Assembly (NCBI RefSeq): GCF_000499845.2
Contig: NC_023749.2
Location: 25,926,695 to 25,990,694 of the forward strand
DNA: 64,000 nucleotides
Direction of reading: 5' to 3'
Source: Phaseolus vulgaris
Lineage: Eukaryota > Streptophyta > Magnoliopsida > Fabales > Fabaceae
Shown: piece after piece, positions 40,030 through 52,400 of the stretch
Numbering within the stretch: position 1 is the first letter of the stretch
How the letters are laid out: every line of letters starts with the position of its first letter
Notes under the pieces: model-generated
Told to the model about the DNA's origin: nothing
The model's input: only the letters and a program-made list of their open reading frames with translations
The model's database searches: none
Made by a program: the position numbers and the translations under genes

Positions 40030-41182
40030 TGTATCGACCAGGTCACCGGGTGCGATGACGTGTGATGACGTGCTCAGCAGGACATGTGGACAAGAGAAAA
40101 AGGGATGGTTCTGAAGTGTACATGGTCGCCGTTTGGAGAAGTGGCTTTTTGCGGTGCACATGATCAATTGTCGCCGCAAGAAGCACATCGCCGGTTGTCG
40201 CCAGGTTGGTTTCGTTACCGTGTTAGACCACAGAAGATCAGGTGGTCTGACATCGCCGCCATAAGCACATCGCCGGATTCCCAGTAAACTCAGTTGAAGT
40301 TGCTGGGGGTGCAGGCGAGGAAGTTCAAGTGTGTAAGTTCAGTCAAGATGATTGTTACGCCAGCATGAGGTGTGAAGGTTAAATGAGTTGGAGTAAACAG
40401 CTTGCTCCTCGACGACGGGATTCCCAGAGTGGACGTTCGTCGATGGCGAGTTCCTCTCAGTTAGAACATGCATGGTGTGGCAAAGAGGAAGGTGGCACCT
40501 GCGACAAGCGATATCACAGAGATGGTGTACTTTGTTGCATCCGATACTCGCCTTGTCAGGTGGCGTTCCAGAGCGTGTTACGTGCTAGGTTGCACCTTGA
40601 ATAGGAGACTTGGTCGCGTAACTGCATGCCACATAGAAATGGTCCTCAAGTTACCCCAACCCAGATGACGACACGTGTAGGGTTGGATGCTACCTGTTAC
40701 CCCAATCCAGATGATGACACGTGTAGGGTTGGATGCTACATAGAAATGACGCTCGAGTTATCCTAGCTCAGATGATGACACGTGTAGGGTTGGGTACTAC
40801 CTGCTACCCCAGCCCAGATGATGACACGTGCAGGGTTGGATGCGAGCCACGTGTCCAAAGCATAACGGCCTGGAGAGAGAAAAAACCTAGCTATAAAGGT
40901 AAATTTAACAGAATTTGCAGAGGTACGTTTTCATTACGGCTCATTGCTAGGGTTGTGTGCACTTTAGTACGGTTCTACAGAGTATATTTTTCTCTGAGTT
41001 TTGGGTGTTCGTGTCACTGACTTGAGCGTCGGAGCGGCACCAGCCGCAGAGGCGCCACCTTGTGTTTTTCAGGTTCCCAGAGAGACTATTTCTGGTGTGG
41101 ACTCGAAGGGCACGTGGCGTGAAGCTAGTGAGGAAAATCGTGACAAGGCAATGCTCTTGCACTAGGTTAACCGGCAGGAACA
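40030..41182 (+). repeat. Element A: 3' LTR (1,153 bp)
   Basis: TGTATCGACC...GGCAGGAACA. It is colinear with the 5' LTR, with an added G near 40307. The fourth U3 unit still has GACACGTG where the 5' copy has GAAACGTG. Confidence 0.95.
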
Positions 41183-41895
41183 TATTCTTAACTTTGGAGA
41201 CGGATAAAACAATTGTAAACATTAAATAGAAGGATTTATCTGATGAATATATATATTATAAAATTACTTATTACAAATGTAGATTTATTAAAAAAATTAT
41301 AATTTAAACCCAACTGTATATCAAATTGAATAAAAAAGAAATTTACATCTAATTATATATTCATATCTTATAGGATTTTCAAAACAACACATAAAATATT
41401 AACCATTTATACTAAAGATATATAGACGTTGAAAGGTCACATAGCAAGAGAGTGATAATAAATTCAACAAATATTTATGTTGATAAATAATAATATATAT
41501 ACTCTATAATATCATATAAAAAAATTATTCATTAAATTAAGATATATATGTTAAAAGAGCAATATACCGTAATTAAACAATAAAAAGACAAATAATTTAT
41601 AATATTTAATTGTATTTTTATTTTAATATTAACTAATATGTTACATTTCCTTTGAAATGAAAATAAGCATTGTGTAAAAAAATATATCAATTTTTTTATT
41701 TATTTAAGAGATACTTCAACTTTTATAAAAAAAATTTCACATAGTTCCAACAAACAAAAAATCACACCACAAATTTCTCATAATAGTGATTGTTTCACTC
41801 ATAAACCATCCACGGAACTAAAAACTCTGGACCTTACATTAGGAAAGTACTATTTTCCAAAAAATTGATAGTTATATAGTGATATAATTGGATTT
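41183..41895. other. AT-rich DNA without a recognisable gene
   Basis: After the TATTC target duplication this is AT-rich sequence with no long frame, repeat or element end. It is probably the same host locus as 27524-28991, split by element A. Confidence 0.6.
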
Positions 41896-42093
41896 TGTTC
41901 TTGTCGGTTGACTCGCTTCGCCGGTTTACCCTAACAAATCCTACCGCCCTTCGGTCTTGCCTGAGAAACGTGCTTTCTTTGATCAAGAAACCTCTCACTT
42001 GCAAAAGACAAAAGGGCGTCCTAGTGGTCGTTTGCACTCCGACGCTCAAGTCAGTATTAGGGCAAAGAAACACCAAGTGTGTATATTAGCTTC
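41896..42093 (-). repeat. Fragment of an older related LTR (U5 end)
   Basis: On the minus strand this is the 3' end of an LTR: the shared block GACTTGAGCGTCGGAGTGC (42012-42055) followed by CTTTTGCAAG and an end resembling GGTTGACC..., finishing near AAGAACA at 41896. It is diverged from the adjacent LTR of E, which appears to be inserted into it. Confidence 0.65.
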
Positions 42094-43268
42094 TGTTCCC
42101 GCCGGTTGACCTGGGTCGTCTTTATGCGTGGCTTGTCCTCACGATCTATGGCACCTCCGTTTTGCTCCGTCTATGAGTACTTGAAAAGAAGTGAACAAAG
42201 GGGCGCCCTCGCGGCCGTTTACACTCCGACAATCAAGTCAGCTAGCAAGAAACATCAAAGGTGACGCACCTCCGTATCGAACACCGTGACTGGATGCTCT
42301 GAAGGTGGTCGAAAATACTGAGTAACTAATGTTGTGTTGCCCTAATTGTCTGTGCGCACAGTGGGTGCGTCGTGAAACAATTAGGGTTTTTTGGTGACTC
42401 TGTGTAACTGTGAGAATTAGGTTAAAACTTTTCCTCTCCCTTTTAAACGTCCCAAGGCCCCTTTTTATACACCTCTCGCATTTAAAGCGCGTTAAAGCGC
42501 ATTGAAAGCATATAAAAATATCCCTTGAAACGTTCGAATCTTAACTGAATTAACACGTACCTTAGCGAACTTTTAGGAACACCTCGATGTTTTTAGTGCT
42601 TATTGCCACGTGTCCTTCTGACTTGATCGTTACGCTTCGTGGAGGGCCTTACAACGTCATAACCCAACTTAGGGATAATCCATCGTGTAAGTCCCCCCTT
42701 CTTGGAGTGCATTTGCGCAAGGGGGTGATTTTCTGGGTGCCAACTCATGCGCCTCAGCCTCAAATCAGTTGCCCTGGGAGCGTACCTACCTTTCTCTCGT
42801 ACCATGCACGTGGTTCTCCCCTGGGCGTGGGTACTTCACGTGTCAGGTTACCCCTCACTGGTACTAGAACTGTGGCCTTGAAGCCACCTTTCTCTTCTCT
42901 TTATTACTGTTCTGAGGTACTGAGGCCTCTCGCGGAGTCGCCCCCTCCACGGTCTTTCTTACCCATGGGTATCGGGGAGCGGCACCGGCGATGCCTTAAC
43001 TTGGCGACGCCTCATCTTGGCGACGTCTCACCTTGGCGACGCCTCACCTTGGCGACGCCTCACCTTGGCAATGCCTCACCTTGGCGACGCCTACGCCTGG
43101 CGATGCCTCACCTTGGCGACGCCTCGTCTGAGCGACGCCTACGCCTGGCGACGCCTCAAGTGGTCAACCTGTTGACTTCCTCCCCTTGGGCCCCTTGAGG
43201 GGTCCCACCATATGTTGACTTTCAGTTTGACTTCGACTTTGGTCAACGCCCGGGGACGGGACGGTACA
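42094..43268 (-). repeat. Element E: 3' LTR (1,175 bp)
   Basis: Read on the minus strand: TGTACCGTCCC...GGCGGGAACA. The shared R/U5 block is at 42201-42243 and a CACGTG at 42607. U3 holds a tandem array of GGCGACGCCTCACCTT-type 16-bp units (42998-43160). Directly upstream on the element strand is the polypurine tract AAGACTGGGGGGCTTG (43269-43284). Confidence 0.9.
42998..43160. repeat. 16-bp GGCGACGCC tandem array in the LTR of E
   Basis: There are about nine imperfect units of CTTGGCGACGCCTCAC. The same word recurs in the spacers of E and F and in the LTR of F. The open frame through it is a by-product of the repeat. Confidence 0.85.
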
Positions 43269-43284
43269 CAAGCCCCCCAGTCTT

Positions 43285-43638
43285 GAGCTGACACTTGTTT
43301 CAACAAAAAGACTAAGGCCTCGCCCTCGCATCCATGTGGCATTCCTGCTGACGTGACATTCCCTTGATCAGTTGATGGGACGCTCTCTGAGCGGCTGACA
43401 CGACATTCTCTACATTGAGGATGTGACACTTTAAGTTATGCTTTAATCTCTTGACACGTGGCTTCATCGCACGGCCATCTCAAGTTAACGTTATATCTTT
43501 AAAAAACGCGCGCTTCAAACCACTGTTTCATTCACTCTTTGCATTCCTTCTTACTGTTCATCTTCGCTGTAATTTCTGCGACTCTTGCGCTCTTCCTCTT
43601 CACGAAAGCTCGCGTCTTTTCAACTTCCAACCACAAAG
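43285..43638 (+). promoter_or_regulatory. Element E: antisense-gene upstream region and 5' UTR
   Basis: It carries CACTGTTTCATTCAC (43530-43544), which matches the other copies, followed by a pyrimidine-rich leader. GTTATATCTTTAAAA at about 43491 is a TATA-like candidate upstream. The first exon ends CCACAAAG at 43638. Confidence 0.55.
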
Positions 43639-46141
43639 GTATGGTTTTTCTACTTCGATCCCCCTTGCACTTTACTGTATTGATCTCATAACTTCCTGGG
43701 CCTGTTTATTTCTTCTGCATTTCTCTGTTCTTCCCCTTTCCTCTGCTTTCTCGTTTTTCCCTCTTTTCTGGATTTCTCGCGTGGGTAGGGTTTTTCTAGG
43801 GTTTCTCTTCCCCTTTATGTCTTAACATCACTTGCTGAACCCTTCCTCTTCTTCATTCTTCAGCTCTTCTCATCAAACTATGGCGCGTACAAAAACAACG
43901 CCCAACCCTCCCTCAAATGAGCTCTTGGCTGAGTGCACTAGCCTAACCACCGTAGAAGACGTGGTGAAGCACCAGGGTGACCCACATCTATACAACTTTA
44001 ACGCCTTCCGTAGCACCTACGACTCCCACATCTCTGTTCGCCATGACACCCCTGGGGAACCAGTATGTGTGGACAACCAGTTTAATGGCAGGAAACCCTT
44101 CATCTTCATGTACCAAGCGGTTTTCAAGCGCGTTGGTGTGCGCCTTCCCTTCACATCCTTTAAGAGGGAGTTACTCACTGAGATTAACACAGCCCTTGCC
44201 CAGCTATACCCCAACAGCTGGGCCTTCGTCAGGGCTTTTCAAATCCTATGTGGGCACCTGGGCGTCCCATTTTCAGTGGACGTTTACCTTCATTTATTTG
44301 AAGTGAAGAAGCAGGGGAAGAGCCTCTGGGTAAGCTTCTCTGGAATTGCGGAAGAGTCCTCCTAACCCTCTTCCAGAACTCCTTCAAGGGTTGGAAAGGC
44401 CTCTTTTTCAGGGTGTGTGCGAACAAGCGCAACCCCACAGCTCTTGATGGGTTCCCCCTGTATTGGACGGAAAAGCCCAAATTGGTCAAACCCAAATCTT
44501 TGGACGAGCTATCTTCCTCCGACAGGCGGGTGTGCGAGACCTTGGTTGGCCTGAAGATCGTTTTCAACACGTTGAAGCTCATAACTTGTGAGTTCAACGC
44601 GCGCACCTTGTCTTCATACTTTGGTAGGGAAACTTCCCCCTTTCTTTGTCCTCCCTATCCTTGCCTCTTAATCGTGCTTTCTATGACTCATGCATGCAAT
44701 GCTTGACTGTTTTAATTTCTATACTTGCTGTTGATCCGCAAATTTTCCTTAATAGCAGAGTTCATATTCTGTATTCCAAATTTCCGCGTTAATATCAGCC
44801 CTAACCTTTGTTGCTTGGTTTGTTTGGTGCAGCGTCAGTGATGGATTCCGCCACGTGAATTGAATTGGCCAGGTCCTTGAAGGCTCGTTTTAAGGCAAAG
44901 GGCGGCGCCTCCAGCACCTCCCCTATACAATCCAATTTGTTGCCACCATCTCCACTACCCCATACTGCCGAAACACCCAGCTCTCCCCATTCCCTACAAA
45001 CACCAAACTCTCCTCTCACACTCCAAACACCCAAATCACCCCCTCCCATTGCTGCAGTCCTACTGGTTGTAGCTGGCACTCCTCCTACAGCCCCCCTTGA
45101 CAAAGGCAAGAGGGTGCTCACCATCTCCTCTGAGGATGAAGACTCGGATGTGGGACCTGCCTATAAGAGGAGGAGGACGAACCGTATTGTTTACTCACGC
45201 TCCCCCTCGCCTCCACATGGGGGGTCTTTGATGAACAACCCTCCCAACGCCACGTCTCCTTCGCCATCTCCCTCGCCACTAATAGTCCAGGAGGAGGGGG
45301 TGCTGGAGTCTGTGCCTTTACCAACACCAACACCAACACCAACACCAACACCAATACCAACTCCAACACCCGCCGCCCCAACACCTGCCTTAGAGCTTAT
45401 AGCAATTCCCCCCCATCATGCAGCTGATGAGGGGTTTCAATGAGAGGCTGTCACCAGGTGAGTCTTCTGGAGTGCCACGGTCAGAGGGCATGCCTTACTA
45501 CCTGTGGGCCTTCTTGGCTGTCGCCCTTGAGTGGCGCGCCCAAGCAAAGTCCAAGGCCGACGAGGCACGCACCCTCCAAACTCTCCGACAGGAAGTGGCT
45601 ACCCTGAAGGAAGAAAAGGAGAGCCTGTGCCGTGGCTGGGCGTGCCAAGAGGAGGTTTACAAAGCCTCTTTGAGAAGTGCCTGAGAGGTCAATGCGGAAG
45701 CCTACAAACGGCTACATGACGTAGGGCAAGCTGACACTGAGCTCCTTGCACAGGTGGCGTCTCTCCAATCCAAAATCGTTGCTCTTGAAGCGGCGATGCG
45801 AGCTTCCGAGGCATGGCCAGTTCCAGACCGAATTGAGCAAGCTCCAAGTGGAGAAAGAAGTTCTTGAGAAGCAGCTAGCCTCCGAGGACTCCGCGATCGA
45901 GGAGTTGGAGAGGGCCAAGAAAGAGCTTATTGCGGAGAGGGAAATTCAGGACTCCACAATCAAAAGAATGGAGCAGGCCAAAGGGAAACTTATCGACGAT
46001 ATGGCCGATACCTTTCCAGTGGGTTTCAAGGAGGCCCTAGCTCAAGCCGCCTGTGAAAACCCGGGGATTGACACCTCCAACTGCAGCCCTTTCAGCCATA
46101 TTGTCGATGGGAAGGTTGTCCCCCTCGACCTTGGGGAGTGA
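43639..46141 (+). pseudogene. Element E: antisense gene (plus strand), frameshifted
   Basis: 5' UTR intron 43639-43863 (CAAAG|GTATGG, ATTCTTCAG). Coding exon 1 is 43880-44623, starting MARTKTTPNPP, with VCVDNQFNGRKPFIF, LPFTSFKRELLTEIN and VDVYLHLFEVKKQGKSLW. One base is missing near 44345, and reading continues in another frame through LTLFQNSFKGWKG to the donor CTTTG|GTAGGG. The phase-1 intron is 44624-44832 (TTTGGTGCAG). Exon 2 opens ASVMDSAT and meets TGA at about 44858 where F has CGA. It then runs through Pro/Ser-rich text, an acidic SSEDEDSD, KRRRTNR and coiled coil with further frame breaks. It ends GIDTSNCSPFSHIVDGKVVP before TGA 46139-46141. It is clearly homologous to the other four but inactive. 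Confidence 0.8.
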
Positions 46142-46732
46142 ACTTATGCATATCTTGAACCCTTTCCCTGTAACTTGGTATATACATTTGAATTTATTTG
46201 TAACTCTGACAATTGGCTCTCGTTTAAATACTTATTCAACCTTTGTCTTTACATCCTTGTGTGCTTTAACTTCTCTTACACCTTTTATTTGTTTCTGTCT
46301 TCTTTACTATATCGAATGCGTTTCCCTCGATACATCTCTTCATCGTTTCACCTTTACCTCTTTAGGTAACACGTGACTTCTCCTCTTGTTCTTTCTTTCT
46401 AAGTCGTACCGCCTACCCTTCTCTTGGTCTCTTCACTCAGAAACTGGCTTGGCCTTCGTATCTGCGAGGAGTCTTCCTCATGAAGGCGTCGCTTGCCCCG
46501 CCATTGCCCAAAAAGACAAAGGAGGATTTAATTTCACGTACTTTCTGGCCTCTGGCACTTGTGCTTTCACGTTTCTTCTTCTTCTTGCTCTTTGATTTTC
46601 TCTGGCCTTCTGGGCTCGTGAAAGTTTTCAGCTTGCTCTCTACCTTACCTGTTTCGAGCCCCTAGGCGCTTACTACCAAAGGTCTCGCTCTCATCTCTCT
46701 TCTAGCCTCGACATCGCTCGAGGGCGAGGAGG
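46142..46732. other. Element E: spacer, first part
   Basis: Non-coding, T-rich, corresponding to 57903-58470 in element F. No gene is seen. It is cut by S2. Confidence 0.6.
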
Positions 46733-46737
46733 ACTTA

Positions 46738-47760
46738 TGATGTGATTCCACTAGCCATATAGAGAATGATTCTTGACATTCTTAGGAATCACCTTGAGCT
46801 GGACATTATAGAGGCACTTTTCTTAGAGTTGGATCATTGTTCTAAGACAAGAACTCACCAAAAACTAGTACCAAATCCCAAACTCATTTGGATGCTCCAC
46901 ATATTGTCAAATTGAATCAACAAAGAGAGGTAAAATTGAAAGGACCAAACAGAATTGAACTAGCAAACATATGAACTGAACAAAAGTGTAATTAAAAGAC
47001 AAGAACAGAACATAGGTGCTGGAAAAAAAATAGAAAAGCCGAACCAAACAACTCAAGAACATAAGACAACATGAACAATTGAAAGAGAAGGAAGGAAGGA
47101 GAAGAGAGTGCTCATGAAGATGGAAGAATGTTGGATGATCTCGCCACTAGAAGTGTGGAATGCTCCTAGATGAGAGTGATGTCGCCACTTGAGGACTCCA
47201 ATGATCCATCAAGATAAGACTAGAGAAGAAGGCTCCAAAAGCTCTCCAAAGTTCACTCAAAATTTGAGTAGAGTTTTCTTAGATTAATTCCAATCTGAAA
47301 TTTACAAAGAGAGCACCTCTATTTATAGCCTAAGGTGCTGAAATGTAAGCTACACAAATTCAAAAAACTCCCTCCTAAAAAGCTTCTAGAATTTGCGCCT
47401 AAAACAAAGCATGAGGAAGGTGTGATCCCTTCTCTCACTTTGGCACCTCCTTATTTACTCCTACACCTATCTACTAACACACCCCCCCTAAGACTCTTAA
47501 CTAAAGATTAAAAGATGCTTTAACAATAGAGGTTTCTAATGTTTCCCTCTAAGCACCTTCAACAATATTCTTTATTATTTAATACTTGGCCTTGCCCTTC
47601 ATAGGATGGACTTGGGTTTGGGCTTGGGCTTTGGGCTTGGGCCTCTCTTTATTTTATGTCTTCTTTTAATTTTGAGAAGACTAGAAGGAAGAACTTCAAG
47701 TGTGATGGTGAATTGCCTCTTCCTTCATTAATATAAACCTCCTTTACTTGACTCTCATCA
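46738..47760 (-). mobile_element. S2: solo LTR, same family as S1
   Basis: 1,023 bp. On the minus strand it starts TGATGAGAGTCAAG and ends GGAATCACATCA. The target duplication is ACTTA (46733-46737 and 47761-47765). It shares with S1 the GCCCAAGCCCAA words, GGGCAAGGCC and a CTATAAATA box (47320-47328). Element F shows the equivalent unoccupied site near 58470. No internal element sequence is present. Confidence 0.88.
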
Positions 47761-47765
47761 ACTTA

Positions 47766-48612
47766 TCTTTACCTGTACTGGGTGTCCACGCTCGAGGAGA
47801 GACCTGCTCTGGGTGTCCTCAGCGTATCTATACACTTTGGACAAAAGTCGTGCTCTGGTGCCCACGCCTATGGAGTGGCCTATACAACAACACCGTATCA
47901 TCCATGGAGTGTCTAAAACACTAGGGCAACTTGGCCCTTATCTCTTTGCGTTTGGTGCCCACGCCTGAAGAGAGGCCTACTACAGCAGTGCCGTATCGTC
48001 CTCAGGGTGTCTAAAGCACCAAACACAGGGGCTAGCTATTCATACTTGAGGAGGGGGCATCCCGAAGGAATCCCTTAACCCCTACTCAGGGACTAGATAC
48101 CCGGATTTTAACTTACACTAACATCTGGTACCGGGGCTAGCTATTCATACTTGAGGAGGGGGCGTCCCGAAGGAATCCCTTAACCCCTGCTCAAGGACTA
48201 GGCACCCGGGTTTTAACTTACACTCCACATACCTGTTATCTTGCTTTGCGTCTGACCTCTGCCTCTTTATCTGGCGATGCCTACTTCTGGCGACGCGTTA
48301 TCTTGGCAACGCCTCATCTCGGTGACGCCTCATCTTGGAGACACCTTATCTTTGCGACGCCTTATCTCGGTGACGCCTCATCTCAGCGACGCCTCATCTT
48401 GGTGACGCCTCATCTTGGCGACGCCTTATCTTGGTGACGCCTTATCTTTGTCTTTGTTTCTTTGATCTTTGATCTTTGATCTTTGATCTTTGATCTTATA
48501 TAAAAGGGAAAAACTATGGCAGGAATATCTTAAACTTTTCTTTTCTTTATTTGGGTGACCTCGTTAAAAAACCCCGGGGAGGGAAAAAGAGTGTCCCCTT
48601 TACAAAATTTGA
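47766..48612. other. Element E: spacer, second part, with tandem repeats
   Basis: Two ~106-bp units occur at 48028-48235 (GGGGCTAGCTATTCATACTT...). About twelve 16-bp GGCGACGCC units follow at 48255-48450, and a short GATCTTTGATCTTT run at 48465-48498. The conserved post-pol block is at 48550-48600 (minus strand). No gene is seen. Confidence 0.75.
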
Positions 48613-51600
48613 ACTAAAATAAAACTTTAGATTCGCCGCATGCCAACTACGTGGGATGGGGCCTCCTTCTAGAGTCTCTAACTTATATGAACCGTTCCCT
48701 TTGGCTTTGATTACTCTGAACGGTCCAGTTCACTGGGAGACAACTTGTTTTCCAACTCGTTAGGGTGAGCCTTCCTCATGACCAGATCACCAAACTGGAA
48801 TTGTCGCAGCTTCACCTTAGAGCTGTACTGACGCTCCACTCTTCTTTTCACAGCCTCAACTTTGATTTTCGCCTCTTCTCTGGCTTCGTCTATCAGATCT
48901 AGGTTCACCTTCCTTTCTTCGTTGGACTCTTTTGTCACGAAACCTAGGAAACGAGGCGAGCTCTCGTGGATTTCCATTGGGATCATGGCATCCGACTCAT
49001 ACACTAGGCTGAAAGGCGTCTCCATGGTGGAAGATTGAGGCGTGGTGTGGTATGCCCATACGATCCTTGGTACTTCTTCTGCTCACGCCCGTTTAGCTTT
49101 CTCTAATCTGCTTTTCAAACCTCTCAACAAAACTCTATTAGTTGACTCGACCTGCCCATTCGTCTGGGGGTGTTCGACTGATGCAAACACCTGCTGGATT
49201 TCTACCTCTGTACACAGCTTCCCCAACTGTTGGCTCGCGAACTGGGTGCCATTATCTGAAATAAGACGCCTCGGCACCCCCAAACGACACACAATGTGCT
49301 TCCAAACAAAGTGTTGTACCTTGTGCGTAGTGATCTGTGCCACTTGTTCTACCTCTATCCACTTGGTGAAGTATTCGATGGCAACGATCAAGTACTTCAT
49401 CTGCCTTATTGCCAATGGGAACGGGCCTAGGATATCAATTCCCCAAGTATGGAAGGGCCATGGGCTGTATATGGATCTCAGTTCCTCTGGCGGCGCCTTG
49501 TGCCAATCAGCGTGCATCTGACACTGCTTGCAACGTTGGGCGTATCGCACGCAGTCCTCTCTTACTGTTGGCTAGAAAAAACCTGCACGTATTACCTTGG
49601 ATGCCAAGGATCTTCCTCCCACGTGGCTCCCACAAATACCTTCACGGAGTTCAGCCATTATCCTGGTGCACTCGTTGCCACTTACGCACGTCAAGATAGG
49701 GTGCGTAAACCCGTGTCTGAATAATATCCCATCCACTAAGGTGTACCTCGCGGCGTTCCTCTTGATCTTCTTGCCCTCTTCTGGTTCCGCTGGGAGGATT
49801 CCATCCGCTAGGTATCGTCTGTAAGGGCCACCCTGTTGTCTGCAACAAACTTTCGCGGCGTTTTGAGGGTCTCTTGGATTACAGTCCTCTACCTTCCCCC
49901 CTTGCCCGAGCTGGCCAGCTTGGCAAGCAGGTCAGCTCTGGCATTCTGCTCCCTAGGGACGTGCACCAGCTCAAACGCAGCGAAGGCTCTCTTCCACACC
50001 TCGACGTACCTCAAGTATGCGGCCATCTGTGGATCCTTTGCCTGATACTCCCTCGTTACTTGCCCTGTGACCAATTGTGAGTCACTCTTTGCTAGGAGGC
50101 TCTGAGCACCCATTTCTTTAGCCAAAAGCATCCCAGAAAACAACACCTCGTACTCTGTCTGGTTATTGCTCCCTTTGAAGGCGAAGCGTAAAGCTTGCTC
50201 AATCAACACGCCATTAGGGCCCTCCAAGATTATTCCCGCGCCACTCCCTTGCTGGTTGGAAGATCCATCCACTTAGAGCATCCACTGTGACCCTAACTCC
50301 ACCTCTTGAGGGTCCCCTCCTGGTGAGAGCTCTGCCACGAAGTCAGCATAGACTTGCCCTTTCATGGACCCCCTGGGTTCATACTGGATATCAAACTCCG
50401 ATAGCTCTACCGCCCAACGAACCATCCTCCCTGCTACATCTGGCTTTTGAAGTACTTTCTGGATGGGGAGGTTTGTCATCACCACCACTATGAAGCTGTG
50501 GAAATAGTGGCGGAGCCTTCGGGCTGAGAACACCACTACTAGTGACTAGTACCTCAATTCTGGGCCTTGCAAGGCCTTGCTTACGAAGTAAATGGGCTTC
50601 TGCACTTCGTCTTACTCCTGGACCAGCACAGAACTAATGGCCCACTCTGTTACCGCAAAGTATAATCGGAGGAGGATGCCTACTTGTGGCTTGCAAAGCA
50701 CCGGTGGCGTCGCCAAGTACTCCTTCAACTTGAGGAACGCTGCTTCACACTCATCCGTCCATGCAAAACGGCTATTCCTCTTGAGGCATTGGAAATAAGG
50801 GTGGCCTTTCTCCCCTCGACCGGACACAAACCTAGACAAAGCTGCCATCCTCCCAGTCAATTGCTGGACTTCTTTTACTGAGGTTGGGCTCTTCATGGCT
50901 ATAATAGCTGCACACTTATCAAGGTTCGCCTCTATTCCCCTTTCAGTGAGCATAAACCCCAAGAACTTCCCTGCTTCCACGCCAAAAACGAAATTTTCTG
51001 GGTTTAATTTGAGGCGATACTTTGATATGGTAGCAAACAGCTCTTCCAGATCTGCTGCGTGCTGCCCTTTCTCGTGTGAAGTCGCCACCATGTCATCTAC
51101 GTAGGCCTGCACGTTCCTTCCCAGCATGGTTGCAAGGACCTTGTCCATCAGCCTCTGGTAGGTGGCGCCTGCATACTTCAACCCAAATGGCATCACTTTG
51201 TAATAGTAACTATTCGTCTCCGTCATGAACGCCGTTTTGCTCTCATCCCTGGGATGCATCTTGATCTGATTGTAACCTGAGAATGCATCCAAGAAACTCA
51301 ACATCTTGCAGCCCGAGGCGCTATCCACTAATGCTTCGATGTTGGGCAGTGGGTACGAGTCTTTGGGTTATGCCTTGTTCAGATCTGTGAAGTCAACGCA
51401 CATCCTCCATTTCCCATTCGCCTTCTTCACTAGAACTACGTTGGCCAGCCACTCAGGGTATTGTATCTCTCTGATGTGCCCAGCGCTTAGCAGTTTCTGC
51501 GTCTCTTCCTTCACGATGAGGCATCGTTCTTCTTTGAACTTCCTCATTCTTTGTCACACTGGGCGAACCTTGGCGTCCATGGTAAGATGGTGACACAAAA

Positions 51601-52400
51601 AATCTGGGTCGATGCCTGACATGTCCGCCGCAGTCCACGCGAATGCATCTAGGTGGCGCGAGATCACCGCAGCTACCTCTTCTCGTTCTTCCAAGCTCTA
51701 GAAGCGTCCTAATTTGAACACCTTACCCCCTATCTGTCTTTCCACCACATTGTCTACTGGTTGGGGTTGCTCACTTTGCACGTTCTCTGAGCGGGATTCA
51801 TTCATCGAGTCCTCTTCTATAGGCGTCGCCCTATCGGATGCATCGGGCATCGCCTCCTCTGACTCTTCTTCTGTGGGCGAGGCCTCTCCGTATACTTCTT
51901 CCATTGGCGAGGCGTCACCGTATCTCTCTTCTGTGTATGCATCTTCTATAGGCGTCGCCCTTGCAAGTATGGCCTCGACAGGCGTGGACTTTGCGGGCGT
52001 CGCCTCTTGCACTAGTTCTAACTCTACTTGCAAATCTGAAACTGGTGGTCGTTCTATCACCATGATCACGCCTCTCTTCGTCTTCAGGCTATTTTCATAG
52101 CACTTACGGGCCTCTTCCTGATCTGACTTGATTACGATTACTTTTCCAGTAAGATCTGGTAGCTTCATCTTCATGTGGCGTGTGGAGGACACTGCCTTTC
52201 ATCTGTTCAAGGCAGGTCTGCCTAACAAGATGTTGTAGGCTGAGTTGGCGTTAACCACCAAGTACCGGATCCTCTCGGTGCGCGACGCCGCTCCATTAGT
52301 GAACTTCGTCCTCAGTTCCAGGTAACCACGTACCTCCACTGGGTTATCTGCAAACCCATACAAGCATCCAGTATAGGGTCTCAGCAGGTCGGTTGTTGAA
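48613..52400 (-). pseudogene. Element E: protease end, reverse transcriptase, RNase H and integrase
   Basis: Read leftward. The end of protease has a ~20-bp deletion near 52390. A glutamate-rich linker at 51730-52100 is built on repeated GGCGTCGCC words. Reverse transcriptase keeps FLDAFSGYNQI and YVDD (51092-51103) but has frame breaks near 51340-51700. RNase H is split by a TAA at about 50273 in VDGSSNQQG. Integrase keeps the core WGIDILGPFP, SDNGTQF and NGQVEST in 49083-49550, but its zinc-binding region is damaged near 49560. The C-terminal part lies at 48711-49025. The expected stop codon near 48613 is itself mutated. The pseudogene keeps synteny with F throughout. Confidence 0.82.

Larger units (their letters stand above)
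28992..41182 (+). mobile_element. Element A: full-length but defective Tat-lineage retrotransposon
   Basis: This has two LTRs (1,152 and 1,153 bp), a primer-binding site, gag-pol, spacer, antisense gene and polypurine tract. It is flanked by a perfect 5-bp target duplication TATTC (28987-28991, 41183-41187). The LTRs differ at roughly 20-25 positions by eye, about 2%, so it is older than the event that duplicated the B/C block. The core of reverse transcriptase is deleted. Confidence 0.95.

Noticed and set aside
42587..43198. A 203-codon plus-strand frame with repeated WRRL and DASP words
   Set aside because: It is a read-through of the 16-bp GGCGACGCC array inside an LTR on the other strand.
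45118..45384. A Val/Leu-rich minus-strand frame opposite the antisense gene of E
   Set aside because: It is the complement of a repeated ACACCAACACCA tract encoding Pro-Thr repeats; a low-complexity artefact.
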